The position numbers and the translations under genes are program-made. From WJKP01 sp964531215 (lineage in GTDB: Bacteria > Patescibacteriota > Patescibacteriia > CAIXNZ01), in NCBI GenBank assembly GCA_964531215.1, contig CAZHFK010000013.1, positions 1-24,445 of the forward strand: a DNA stretch of 24,445 nucleotides. Direction: 5' to 3'. Under the pieces are notes generated by a model, which saw only the letters and a list, made by a program, of their open reading frames with translations, had not been told where the DNA came from and did no database searches. Every line of letters begins with the position of its first letter. Position 1 is the first letter of the stretch. Shown here piece after piece: positions 11,224 through 18,681 of the stretch.

Positions 11224-12414
11224 ATGGCAGACAAATTTGATCGTTCCAAACCCCATGTGAATGTGGGGACAATTGGTCATGTTGACCATGGTAAAACTAC
11301 ATTGACAGCTGCAATTTTAAAGTATTTAACAGCTCAGGGAAAGGCAGCTCAAGATAAAACAGTTGACCAAATTGATAATGCACCAGAAGAAAAAGAAAGA
11401 GGTATTACAATTGCAACAGCTCACGTAGAGTATGAAACAGAAAAAAAACATTATGCTCACGTTGACTGTCCGGGTCATGCCGACTATATTAAAAACATGA
11501 TTACTGGAGCAGCCCAAATGGATGGAGCTATTTTGGTTGTAGCTGCAACTGACGGTCCAATGCCCCAGACAAGAGAACATATTTTGTTAGCTCGCCAGGT
11601 TGGTGTGCCTTCAATTGTTGTTTTCTTAAATAAAGTTGACCAAGTAACTGATCCCGATTTAATTAATTTGGTTGAAGAAGAAGTTCGTGATCTTTTGAAA
11701 AAATACGAATTTGACGGTGACAGTACGCCGATTATTAAAGGTTCAGCTTTGAAGGCTTTGGAAAATCCGGATAGCGATGATGGTAAATGTATCCAGGAAT
11801 TATTAGATTCTTTAGATAGTTATATTCCAGAACCAACAAGAGATGTAGAAAAACCATTTTTAATGCCAATTGAAGATATTTTTACAATTGAAGGTCGTGG
11901 TACTGTGGCAACCGGTAGAATTGAAAGAGGCATTGTAAAATTAAATGACGAAGTTGAAATCGTTGGTATTCAAAAAGAAGTGCAAAAAACAGTAGTAACC
12001 GGCATTGAAATGTTTAATAAATCATTAGAAGAAGGTCAGGCTGGCGATAATGCTGGTATTTTATTAAGAGGTATTAAAAAAGAAGACATTGAAAGAGGTC
12101 AGGTTTTGGCTAAACCCGGTTCAATTACACCTCATACTGAATTTGAAGCAGAAGTTTATGTTTTGACCAAAGAAGAGGGGGGGCGTCATAAACCTTTCTT
12201 TAAAGGTTATAAACCCCAATTTTATATGAGAACAACTGACGTTACCGGAGAAGTAGAAATTTTGGGTGGTGCTGAAATGGTTATGCCTGGCGATACCGTG
12301 CAATTAAAAGTTAAACTTATTTCACCCGTTGCTTTGGAAGAACAACAAAGATTTGCTATTAGAGAAGGTGGCAGAACGGTTGCTTCTGGTGTTGTAACCA
12401 AGATTATTGCTTAA
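11224..12414 (+). CDS. tuf: elongation factor Tu
   Basis: EF-Tu delivers aminoacyl-tRNA to the ribosome as a GTPase. At 396 residues the length is normal. G1 is GHVDHGKT (18-25), followed by switch I ERGITIATAHVEYET, G3 DCPGHADYIKNMITGAAQMDG and G4 NKVD; domains II (GRGTVATGRIERG) and III (FFKGYKPQFYMRTTDVTG) follow. GGRHKPFF near residue 320 is encoded through seven consecutive G (12177-12183). It has its own promoter and structured leader and a strong terminator, so it is monocistronic, separated from fusA by 2 kb. Confidence 0.98.
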   Translation: MADKFDRSKPHVNVGTIGHVDHGKTTLTAAILKYLTAQGKAAQDKTVDQIDNAPEEKERGITIATAHVEYETEKKHYAHVDCPGHADYIKNMITGAAQMDGAILVVAATDGPMPQTREHILLARQVGVPSIVVFLNKVDQVTDPDLINLVEEEVRDLLKKYEFDGDSTPIIKGSALKALENPDSDDGKCIQELLDSLDSYIPEPTRDVEKPFLMPIEDIFTIEGRGTVATGRIERGIVKLNDEVEIVGIQKEVQKTVVTGIEMFNKSLEEGQAGDNAGILLRGIKKEDIERGQVLAKPGSITPHTEFEAEVYVLTKEEGGRHKPFFKGYKPQFYMRTTDVTGEVEILGGAEMVMPGDTVQLKVKLISPVALEEQQRFAIREGGRTVASGVVTKIIA

Positions 12415-12425
12415 AGATTTATAAA

Positions 12426-12461
12426 GTCCTCTCTCTGTAATTCGCCAGAGAGAGGGCTTTT
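12426..12461 (+). terminator. tuf terminator
   Basis: CCTCTCTCTG (12428-12437) pairs with CAGAGAGAGG (12446-12455) around an 8-base loop; flanking G/C and A/T pairs extend it and it ends in TTTT. Confidence 0.88.
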
Positions 12462-12485
12462 ATATACTTTATAAATAATTTATAT

Positions 12486-12491
12486 TATAAT
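12486..12491 (+). promoter_or_regulatory. possible rpsJ promoter (-10 only)
   Basis: A perfect TATAAT lies 37 bases before the rpsJ start, but no -35 is recognisable in the A/T-rich sequence. Since a strong terminator precedes it, rpsJ needs a promoter here. Confidence 0.4.
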
Positions 12492-12528
12492 AAATAAATC
12501 AATTAAATTAATTTAATTTTGAAATTCC

Positions 12529-12873
12529 ATGCCAGAAAAGGTTAAAGAAAAAAAAGTTAATACCGAAGAAAAACAACGTATTAGAATCAAAATTCGAGCT
12601 TATGATCATAAAATAATTGATCAATCAACTCGAACGATTTTAGACACGGCAGAAAGGACAGGAGCTCAAATTTCAGGCCCAGTCCCTTTACCTGTTGAGA
12701 AAAGAAAATACACGGTCTTGAATTCTACTTTTGTTCACAAGCAAGCCAAAGATCAATATGAAATGAGAATTCATAAGAGATTGATTGATATTATTGAGCC
12801 GACTCCGGCTACTGTTGATGCTTTGATGAGCTTGAATTTACCTGCAGGAGTAGACATTGAAATTAAAATGTAA
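12529..12873 (+). CDS. rpsJ: 30S ribosomal protein uS10
   Basis: uS10 is part of the 30S head and the NusB-NusE antitermination complex. The core is recognisable from IRIKIRAYDHKIIDQSTRTI (residues 18-37) through GPVPLPVEKRKYTVL and MRIHKRLIDIIEP. The 114 residues include a 16-residue Lys/Glu-rich N-terminal extension beyond the usual 102. No Shine-Dalgarno is present. It is first in the S10 cluster by order but is separated from rplC by 274 bases containing a promoter and attenuator, so it is probably a separate transcript. Confidence 0.97.
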   Translation: MPEKVKEKKVNTEEKQRIRIKIRAYDHKIIDQSTRTILDTAERTGAQISGPVPLPVEKRKYTVLNSTFVHKQAKDQYEMRIHKRLIDIIEPTPATVDALMSLNLPAGVDIEIKM

Positions 12874-12879
12874 AAAGAC

Positions 12880-12908
12880 TTGACAACTTTTCAAATCTTA
12901 GATAAAAT
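12880..12908 (+). promoter_or_regulatory. S10-spc operon promoter before rplC
   Basis: Consensus TTGACA (12880-12885), exactly 17 bases, then TAAAAT (12903-12908), starting 7 bases after the rpsJ stop. The expected start near 12915 gives a leader of about 230 bases, by far the longest here. Confidence 0.75.
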
Positions 12909-12952
12909 TCTTTATTATAAATAAAGATAAATTTTTTATTGTAAATTTAAAA

Positions 12953-13025
12953 TAATTGTAGAAAAAATAAAGAAAGGTTCTCTCTCTTTTTTTGCAGAGA
13001 AAAACCTTTATTATTTTTACAATTA
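12953..13025 (+). promoter_or_regulatory. large hairpin in the rplC leader
   Basis: TAATTGTA (12953-12960) pairs with TACAATTA (13018-13025), AAAGGTT (12973-12979) with AACCTTT (13003-13009) and TCTCT with AGAGA. An A/T-rich internal loop separates the outer and inner helices. The helix is not followed by a T-run, so it is not a terminator. It is a candidate binding site for a regulatory protein, possibly a ribosomal protein encoded downstream. Confidence 0.55.
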
Positions 13026-13044
13026 TCTAGGAGAAATAGAAAAT

Positions 13045-13132
13045 CACTAAAACTAAAAAAATCCAGCTAAAATAAAAGATTTTTTAATTTAGCGCAAATC
13101 TGGATTTTTAGTGAACCAGATTTTTTATTTTC
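13045..13132 (+). promoter_or_regulatory. putative transcription attenuator of the rplC operon
   Basis: AAAAATCCAG (13057-13066) pairs perfectly with CTGGATTTTT (13100-13109), with CACT/AGTG extending the base and CTAAA/TTTAG inside. AAATCTGG (13096-13103) can instead pair with CCAGATTT (13116-13123), which is followed by a run of T. Both folds need CTGG at 13100-13103, so they exclude each other: the first is an antiterminator and the second an intrinsic terminator. The terminator ends 16-24 bases before the rplC ATG. In E. coli, L4 controls the S10 operon in its leader; a similar role here is an inference. Confidence 0.65.
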
Positions 13133-13147
13133 TTTTAAGAATTTTTT

Positions 13148-14005
13148 ATGAAATTTATTTTAGGCAAAAAATTAGAAATGACCCAGAAATTTAAAGAAGA
13201 TGGTACGGTTATTCCAGTAACAGTTGTTCAGGCTGGTCCTTGTTTTATTACTCAAGTCAAACAAGCCGATAAAGATAATTATCAAGCAGTCCAAATAGGT
13301 TATAAAGAAGTTAAAAAATTAAACAAACCCAAAGCCGATCATTTGAAAAATGCGCTCCAATTAAAATATTTAAAAGAATTTAGATTATTAGGTAATGAAT
13401 TTGATTATAAAAAAGGGCAGGAAATTAATGTTTCTGTTTTTTCAGGGGGTGATAAGGTTAAGGTTACGGGTGTATCTAAAGGCAGGGGGTTTCAAGGTGT
13501 AGTTAAAAGATATGGATTTAAAGGTGCACCAAAATCACATGGCACAAAAGATCAATTGCGACACCCTGGTTCAATCGGTTCAACTGGCCCGGCTCACGTT
13601 TTTAAAGGTACCAGAATGGCTGGTCGAATGGGCGGGGATCAAGTAACTGTTGCTAATTTGGAAGTTGTTGAAGTTGATCCGGAAAAAAATTTATTATTTA
13701 TAAAAGGCGCTATACCAGGTAGCCGTAATGGCTTACTTGAAATTGTTGCACCAGGAGAAATGGATCTGACAGTAAAACAAGAGAAATCAGCCGAAGAACC
13801 GGAAAAATTAAAATCAGAAGCTCAAAAAGAAGATAAAGAGGTAAAAAAAGAACCAGTTAAAGAAAATAATACAGTAGAAGAAACTAAAAAAGAAACAGTT
13901 AAAAAAGAATCTACAGAGGAAGAAGATAAGAAAAAAGACGAATCAAAAGAGGATTCAAAAGAAAAAGAAAAAAACGACAAAGAAGTTAAGCAAGAAAGTA
14001 AATAA
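13148..14005 (+). CDS. rplC: 50S ribosomal protein uL3 with long charged tail
   Basis: uL3 is an early assembly protein near the peptidyl transferase centre. The core spans residues 1 to about 208, with GKKLEMTQKF at the start, VSKGRGFQGVVKRYGF (109-124), and GSIGSTGP then GTRMAGRMGG (141-163). The length is 285 against roughly 205-210 normally. The extra 75 C-terminal residues are almost entirely Lys, Glu, Asp, Ser and Thr and must be disordered. The gene begins the long r-protein transcript after the attenuator and is 14 bases ahead of rplD. Confidence 0.97.
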   Translation: MKFILGKKLEMTQKFKEDGTVIPVTVVQAGPCFITQVKQADKDNYQAVQIGYKEVKKLNKPKADHLKNALQLKYLKEFRLLGNEFDYKKGQEINVSVFSGGDKVKVTGVSKGRGFQGVVKRYGFKGAPKSHGTKDQLRHPGSIGSTGPAHVFKGTRMAGRMGGDQVTVANLEVVEVDPEKNLLFIKGAIPGSRNGLLEIVAPGEMDLTVKQEKSAEEPEKLKSEAQKEDKEVKKEPVKENNTVEETKKETVKKESTEEEDKKKDESKEDSKEKEKNDKEVKQESK

Positions 14006-14019
14006 AATTTAATTTATAT

Positions 14020-14652
14020 ATGGCTAAAGTAAAAGTTTACAATTTACAAGGCAAAGAAACAGAAGAAATCAAATTAGATTCTGATATTTTTGATGTAAAA
14101 ATAAACCCGGATTTGGTTTATCAGGTTGTTGAAATACAAAAAGCCAATACCAGACAAAATTTAGCTCATGCCAAAACAAGAGCCGAAGTCAGAGGTGGCG
14201 GTAGAAAACCTTGGCGCCAAAAAGGAACCGGAAGAGCTAGACATGGTTCAACCCGTTCCCCCATTTGGGTTGGCGGCGGAGTTACTTTTGGCCCCAGCAA
14301 TGAAAGAAATTTTGCCAAAAAAATCAATAAAAAAATGAAACGAAAGGCTTTATTTATGACCTTGACTGACAAACTTCAGGAAAACCAGTTAGTTGTAGCT
14401 GATAAATTGGAATTAGCTGAAATAAAAACTAAAGCGCTAGCCAGTATTTTAAGTAAATTACCAACCAAAGAGGCAAAGTCAGTATTACTAGTTTTGGATC
14501 AGAAAAATGAAGCAATTAGTAAATCTGCTAGAAATTTACCGAAAATAAATGTAATTTTGGCTAATAGTTTGAATATTATGGATATTTTGAAACATGATTA
14601 TTTATTAATTGATAAAACAGGAATAAAAAAAATAACTGAAACATTTAAATAA
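14020..14652 (+). CDS. rplD: 50S ribosomal protein uL4
   Basis: uL4 reaches into the peptide exit tunnel; in E. coli it also represses the S10 operon. The 210-residue protein has the conserved loop RGGGRKPWRQKGTGRAR (about residues 58-74), which forms the tunnel-lining extension, then HGSTRSPIWVGGGVTFGP. Length is normal. If the attenuator upstream of rplC is autoregulated, uL4 is the leading candidate because of precedent, but nothing in this sequence proves it. The gap to rplW is 8 bases. Confidence 0.97.
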   Translation: MAKVKVYNLQGKETEEIKLDSDIFDVKINPDLVYQVVEIQKANTRQNLAHAKTRAEVRGGGRKPWRQKGTGRARHGSTRSPIWVGGGVTFGPSNERNFAKKINKKMKRKALFMTLTDKLQENQLVVADKLELAEIKTKALASILSKLPTKEAKSVLLVLDQKNEAISKSARNLPKINVILANSLNIMDILKHDYLLIDKTGIKKITETFK

Positions 14653-14660
14653 TAAAATAT

Positions 14661-15149
14661 ATGAGTTTTTTAGATAAATTTAAAAAAAAGCAAAAACAAG
14701 AATCAGCAGATAAAAAAGAAGTAAAAAAAGAACCGGAAAAAAAAGTTAAAGAGAAAGAAACAGAATATGAAACATTAAAAGCCAAAACAGAAGGTGATTT
14801 ACCGGTTAAGCCTGTTAAAAGTAAAGAAGTAAAAACGCCGGCTAAAAGTAAAAAAGAAGATACTGCTGAGGCTTATAAAATATTAATCAAGCCTTTAGTT
14901 ACGGAAAAAGCCACTGATTTGGCTAATTTTAATAAATATTGTTTTGAAGTTGCTAAAAACGCCAATAAAATAGAAATTCAGAAAGCGATTAAAAATTTAT
15001 ACGGAGTTGAGCCGCTTGATATTAATATAATTAATATGAGAGGTAAGAGAGTCAGATATGGTCGAGTTTCAGGTAAAAAGAAAAATTGGAAAAAAGCAAT
15101 TGTGACTTTAAAACAAGGTGATAAAATTGAAATTTACGAAGGAGTTTAA
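14661..15149 (+). CDS. rplW: 50S ribosomal protein uL23 with N-terminal charged extension
   Basis: uL23 forms the docking site for trigger factor, SRP and SecYEG at the tunnel exit. The conserved domain starts near residue 72 (KILIKPLVTEKATDL) and includes YCFEVAKNANKIEIQKAI, YGVEPLDINIIN and the basic KKNWKKAIVTL. The protein is 162 residues, with about 70 Lys/Glu-rich residues added before the domain (MSFLDKFKKKQKQESADKKE onward). The ATG at 14661 is the only in-frame Met before the domain, so the extension is probably real. No Shine-Dalgarno. Confidence 0.95.
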   Translation: MSFLDKFKKKQKQESADKKEVKKEPEKKVKEKETEYETLKAKTEGDLPVKPVKSKEVKTPAKSKKEDTAEAYKILIKPLVTEKATDLANFNKYCFEVAKNANKIEIQKAIKNLYGVEPLDINIINMRGKRVRYGRVSGKKKNWKKAIVTLKQGDKIEIYEGV

Positions 15150-15168
15150 TTTTAAATTATTTTAAGCT

Positions 15169-16012
15169 ATGGCAATTAAGAAATATAAACCACTAACCCC
15201 AGCCAGAAGAAAATCAAGTGTAGATGATTTTTCTGATTTAACATCTAAAAAACCAGAGAAATCATTAATTAAATCAAAGAAAAAAACTGGCGGGCGAAAT
15301 GTAACCGGTAGAATTACGGTGAGACATGGGGGGGGGTGCGAAACAAAATATCAGAATAATTGATTCTAAACGAGATAAGTTTGATATTCCAGCTAAAGTT
15401 AAGACGATTGAATATGATCCGAATCGAAATGCCAGGATTGCTCTGGTAGTTTATAAAGACGGGGAAAAAAGATATATTACTGCGCCAAAAGAAATGAAAG
15501 TCGGTCAGGAAATTATTTCTTCAAAAGACAATAAAATAAAGATTCAGGCTGGTAATGCCATGTCTTTAAAAAATGTTCCCGAAGGTTCAATGATTTATAA
15601 TATTGAATTAACACCAGGTAAAGGCGGGCAATTAGTTCGAGGTTCAGGTGCCAGTGCTCAGTTGATGGCGATTGAAGGAAAATATGCTACTATAAAATTA
15701 CCTTCTGGTGAAGTAAGAAAAGTAAATAAAGATTGTTTGGCTACTTTGGGAAGTGTTAGTAATCCTGAATATGTAACGATTCGTTGGGGCAAAGCAGGTA
15801 GAAAAAGACATAAAGGTATTAGACCGACAGTAAGAGGTAAGGTTATGAATCCAGTTGATCATCCACATGGTGGTGGTGAAGGCAGGCAACCAATTGGTTT
15901 AAAATATCCCAAAACACCTTGGGGCAAACATGCTTTAGGCGTAAAAACCCGTAAAGCGAAAAAATATTCAGATAAATTAATTATACAAAGAAGAAAAAAG
16001 AAAAGAAGATAA
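15169..16012 (+). pseudogene. rplB: 50S ribosomal protein uL2, frame broken at a run of nine G
   Basis: uL2 is essential for subunit joining and peptidyl transferase. The first frame encodes residues 1-53 (MAIKKYKPLTPARRKSS through GRITVRH) and then leaves the family sequence at nine consecutive G (15328-15336), stopping at 15361-15363. A second frame continues the protein from GGGAKQNIRIIDSKRDKF to the normal C-terminus (VMNPVDHPHGGGEGRQP, then KKYSDKLIIQRRKKKRR). Family proteins read RHxGGG, so one residue is missing and two bases appear to be lost, or one extra base is present. An assembly or read error in the G-run is the simplest reason; slippage that restores the frame is possible. The restored length of about 280 residues is normal, and every other part looks intact. 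Confidence 0.9.
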
Positions 16013-16024
16013 TATAAAAAAATT

Positions 16025-16309
16025 ATGGCTAGAAGTTTAAAAAAAGGACCATATGTTAATGAGAAGTTATTAAATAAAATTTCTCAATTAAAATCAGGGG
16101 ATAATACTTTAATTAAAACCTGGGATCGTGCTTGTACCATAACACCGGAAATGGTAGGTTTTCGAATAGGGGTTTATAATGGTAAAGAGCATGTTGAGGT
16201 GAAAATAATTGAAAATATGGTTGGTCATAAGTTAGGTGAATTTGCGCCGACTAGAAAATTTATTTCTCATGGTGGTCGTATAGCTAAAGAACAGCAAAAA
16301 TCTAAATAA
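16025..16309 (+). CDS. rpsS: 30S ribosomal protein uS19
   Basis: uS19 lies on the 30S head and contacts A-site tRNA with its tail. The 94-residue protein begins MARSLKKGPYVNEKLL and has TWDRACTITPEMVGF, YNGKEHVEVKI, MVGHKLGEFAPTRKF and SHGGRIAKEQ, all standard. Length is normal. The gene follows rplB by 12 bases and is intact, so transcription and translation of the operon continue past the frameshift. Confidence 0.97.
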   Translation: MARSLKKGPYVNEKLLNKISQLKSGDNTLIKTWDRACTITPEMVGFRIGVYNGKEHVEVKIIENMVGHKLGEFAPTRKFISHGGRIAKEQQKSK

Positions 16310-16331
16310 ATTATTTTAAGATTATTTATAT

Positions 16332-16943
16332 ATGCAAGCAAAAGCAAAATTAAGTTTTTTAAGAATATCGCCTAAGAAAGTTAGGTTGGTCGCCGATTTA
16401 ATTAGAGGTTTAAAGGTTGAAGAAGCAATTGGTCAGTTGAATTTTTTAAATAAAGCAGCACAAAAACCGATTTTAAAATTATTAAATTCAGCGATTAGTA
16501 ATGCTGAAAATAATTTAGAATTAAAAAAAGATAATTTATATATAAAAGAAATTAGAGTTGATCAAGCTGGCATGTTAAAAAGATGGCAACCACGAGCGCA
16601 TGGTCGAGCTACGCCGATAAGAAAAAAAATGTCTCATGTTAAAATTGTTTTAGAAGAAATTGAGCCTACTCAGCCTAAGAAAAATAAAAAGAGCAAGCCA
16701 AAAGAAGAAAAGCCGATTAGAATAAAGTCCAAAGAAGAAATCAAAGAAACTTTACCAGCTGAATCAGTAAAATCAGAAGATAAAGAACAAATTAAAGCTA
16801 AGCAAAATGAACAAGAAAAGGGCAAGGAAACTATTGATCAAAGAATGGAAGGTAAGCATAGACATAAACAGCATATGGACAAGACAAGCATGAAACAATC
16901 CAAGGGATTTATTAATAAAATGTTTAAACGTAAATCAGGTTAA
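16332..16943 (+). CDS. rplV: 50S ribosomal protein uL22 with long charged tail
   Basis: uL22 lines the exit tunnel. The core is residues 1-112, with SFLRISPKKVRLVADLIRG (8-26), NSAISNAENN, IRVDQAGMLKRWQPRAHGRA and SHVKIVLEE. The tunnel loop RWQPRAHGRATPIRKK is intact. A 91-residue tail rich in Lys, Glu and Gln follows, nearly doubling the usual 110 residues, and ends in a short basic segment (GFINKMFKRKSG). The 80-base spacer after it is the longest between rplC and secY and holds a hairpin. Confidence 0.96.
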   Translation: MQAKAKLSFLRISPKKVRLVADLIRGLKVEEAIGQLNFLNKAAQKPILKLLNSAISNAENNLELKKDNLYIKEIRVDQAGMLKRWQPRAHGRATPIRKKMSHVKIVLEEIEPTQPKKNKKSKPKEEKPIRIKSKEEIKETLPAESVKSEDKEQIKAKQNEQEKGKETIDQRMEGKHRHKQHMDKTSMKQSKGFINKMFKRKSG

Positions 16944-16961
16944 ACAGCAGATATTGAGAAA

Positions 16962-17003
16962 AGAGATTTGAGATAATAATTAAAGTCGCTGTCTCTAATC
17001 TCT
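16962..17003. repeat. imperfect inverted repeat between rplV and rpsC
   Basis: AGAGATTTGAGA (16962-16973) pairs with TCTCTAATCTCT (16992-17003) at 11 of 12 positions. ACAGC (about 16944) could pair with GCTGT (16988-16992), which interleaves with the first helix. No T-run follows. It may be an RNA processing site or a degenerate intergenic repeat. Confidence 0.45.
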
Positions 17004-17023
17004 AATTAACTAATATTAAATTT

Positions 17024-17743
17024 ATGGGACAAAAAGTTAATCCAAAATCATTCAGAATAGGTGTCACTAAAACTTGGGATTCAAAATGGTTTGCCAAGAG
17101 AGATTTTAGTAGTTATTTAAAACAAGATGTAATTATAAAGAAATATTTAAAAAATAAATTAAAAGAAGCTGGTGTTGCAAAGATTGAAACAGAAAGATCA
17201 GCAGAAAAGATTAATATTATTATTCATGCAGTTAGGCCAGGTGTAATTATTGGGCGTTCAGGTGTGGGAATAGAACAATTAAAAGAGGAATTGATTAAAA
17301 AGATTTTTAATAAAAAAGCCACAAAAACACCGGGTAAAGTTAATTTAAATATTAATATTTTGCAAGTTGATAAACCAAATTTGAATGCTCAAGTCGTTTT
17401 GGATAATATTATTGCTGATTTAGAAAAAAGAATTCCTTATCGTCGGGTTATGAAGCAGTCAATTGGCAGAGTGATTAGAGCCGGTGCCAAAGGCGTGAAA
17501 GTTATTGTGGCTGGTAGATTAAATGGCGCTGAAATTGCCAGAACAGAAACTTTAACAGAAGGCATGATCCCGTTACATACTTTAAGAGCCAATATTGATT
17601 ATACTAGAGGCGCTGCTCATACTATTTATGGTAAAATCGGCGTTAAGGTTTGGATTTATAAAGGAGAAATTTTTAGTTATCAAGATACTAAAAATGATCA
17701 AGAGAATAAAAAAGATAATAATAAATTAAAAAATAATAGTTAG
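17024..17743 (+). CDS. rpsC: 30S ribosomal protein uS3
   Basis: uS3 is at the mRNA entry of the 30S subunit and helps unwind mRNA. It starts MGQKVNPKSFRIGVTKTWDS, has the KH domain with PGVIIGRSGVGI (72-83), then YRRVMKQSIGRVIRAGAKGV and the C-terminal YGKIGVKVWIYKGEI. The length of 239 is normal; the last 20 residues are Lys/Asn-rich. It ends with TAG, rare in this window where TAA dominates. rplP starts 7 bases later. Confidence 0.97.
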   Translation: MGQKVNPKSFRIGVTKTWDSKWFAKRDFSSYLKQDVIIKKYLKNKLKEAGVAKIETERSAEKINIIIHAVRPGVIIGRSGVGIEQLKEELIKKIFNKKATKTPGKVNLNINILQVDKPNLNAQVVLDNIIADLEKRIPYRRVMKQSIGRVIRAGAKGVKVIVAGRLNGAEIARTETLTEGMIPLHTLRANIDYTRGAAHTIYGKIGVKVWIYKGEIFSYQDTKNDQENKKDNNKLKNNS

Positions 17744-17750
17744 ATAAAAT

Positions 17751-18164
17751 ATGTTGATGCCCAAGAAAGTAAAACATAGAAAATGGCATAAAGGCAGAAA
17801 AAGAGGCCAGGGGATTGCTACTAGAAGCAATGATCTTAGTTTTGGCAGTTATGGCTTAAAATCAATGGAACATGGCTGGATAACATCCAGGCAGATTGAA
17901 GCAGCAAGAAGAGCAATGACTCATTACATTAAAAGAGGTGGTAAAATTTGGATAAGAATTTTTCCTGACAAACCGGTTACTAAAAAAGGTGCAGAAGTTC
18001 CCATGGGCGGTGGCAAAGGTGCTCCCGAATATTATGTGGCTGTTGTTAAACCAGGTACGGTTATGTTTGAAATGGAAGGTGTTGATTTGGAAAAAGCCAG
18101 AGAAGCCATGCGTTTGGCTGGGCATAAATTAGCAGTTAAAACAAGATTTATAGTTAAAGACTAA
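17751..18164 (+). CDS. rplP: 50S ribosomal protein uL16
   Basis: uL16 sits close to the A-site tRNA and is added late in assembly. The protein starts MLMPKKVKHRKWHKGRKRG. ATG at 17757 is an alternative start two codons in, but the MLMPK form matches the family. It has SFGSYGLKSMEHGWITSRQ, RIFPDKPVTKKGAE, PMGGGKGAPEYYVAVVKPG and EAMRLAGHKLAVKTRFIV. The 137 residues are normal. Confidence 0.97.
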   Translation: MLMPKKVKHRKWHKGRKRGQGIATRSNDLSFGSYGLKSMEHGWITSRQIEAARRAMTHYIKRGGKIWIRIFPDKPVTKKGAEVPMGGGKGAPEYYVAVVKPGTVMFEMEGVDLEKAREAMRLAGHKLAVKTRFIVKD

Positions 18165-18178
18165 TTATTTTAATAATT

Positions 18179-18397
18179 ATGAAAGCCAAAGAAGAATTAA
18201 AAGAATTAAAATTAAAATCAGAAGCAGAATTGCATAGACTGCTTGCTTCAAATAGAGAAAAATTGAGAGATTTAAGATTTAAAGTATCACAAAATCAGTT
18301 AAAAAATATAAAAGAAATAAGACAAATTAAAAAAAAGATCGCTAAAATTTTAACATTAATAAATCAGAAAGAAAAAAATAATAATTCAAATAAATAA
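18179..18397 (+). CDS. rpmC: 50S ribosomal protein uL29
   Basis: A 72-residue two-helix protein. KAKEELKELKLKSEAELHRL and LRDLRFKVSQNQLKNIKEIR, then QIKKKIAKILTLINQKE, match uL29 (LRxLRFQ and IRxxRRxIARxxT motifs). It is at the tunnel exit, contacting uL23. The position between uL16 and uS17 is canonical. Length is normal with a short Asn/Lys tail. Confidence 0.94.
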   Translation: MKAKEELKELKLKSEAELHRLLASNREKLRDLRFKVSQNQLKNIKEIRQIKKKIAKILTLINQKEKNNNSNK

Positions 18398-18408
18398 ATA
18401 ATTTAAAT

Positions 18409-18669
18409 ATGGCAGAAGAAAAAACAAAAAAAATGAAACGCAGATTAAAAGGATTTGTAATTAGTGATAAACCGGCTAAGACGATTATAGTTCGTTTGAC
18501 TCAAAGAAAAATGCATCCTAAATATAAAAAACAGTATAAAGTTAATAAAAATTATAAGGTGCATGATGAAAAAAATATAGCTAAAACCGGTGATCAGGTT
18601 ATTTTTGAAGAATGTCGGCCGTTAAGTAAAGATAAAAGATGGCGTTTAATTGAAATTATAAAAAAATAA
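18409..18669 (+). CDS. rpsQ: 30S ribosomal protein uS17
   Basis: An OB-fold 16S rRNA-binding protein needed early in 30S assembly. KRRLKGFVISDKPAKTIIVR, HPKYKKQYKVNKNYKVHDEK, GDQVIFEECRPLSKDKRWRL are the family pattern (G.V.S.KM.KTIVV; H..Y.K; GD.V.I.E.RPLSK.K.W.L). The 86-residue length is normal with a short Lys-rich N-terminal addition. Confidence 0.96.
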   Translation: MAEEKTKKMKRRLKGFVISDKPAKTIIVRLTQRKMHPKYKKQYKVNKNYKVHDEKNIAKTGDQVIFEECRPLSKDKRWRLIEIIKK

Positions 18670-18681
18670 TTAATTTTAAAT

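Noticed and set aside
12501..12518. 18-base A/T-only palindrome before rpsJ
   Set aside because: Composed only of AATTAAAT-type words in an A/T-rich leader; no evidence beyond composition.
15169..16012. rplB as a programmed frameshift gene
   Set aside because: No known case in uL2 and no usual stimulator is visible. A homopolymer error is simpler, so it is only reported as a question.
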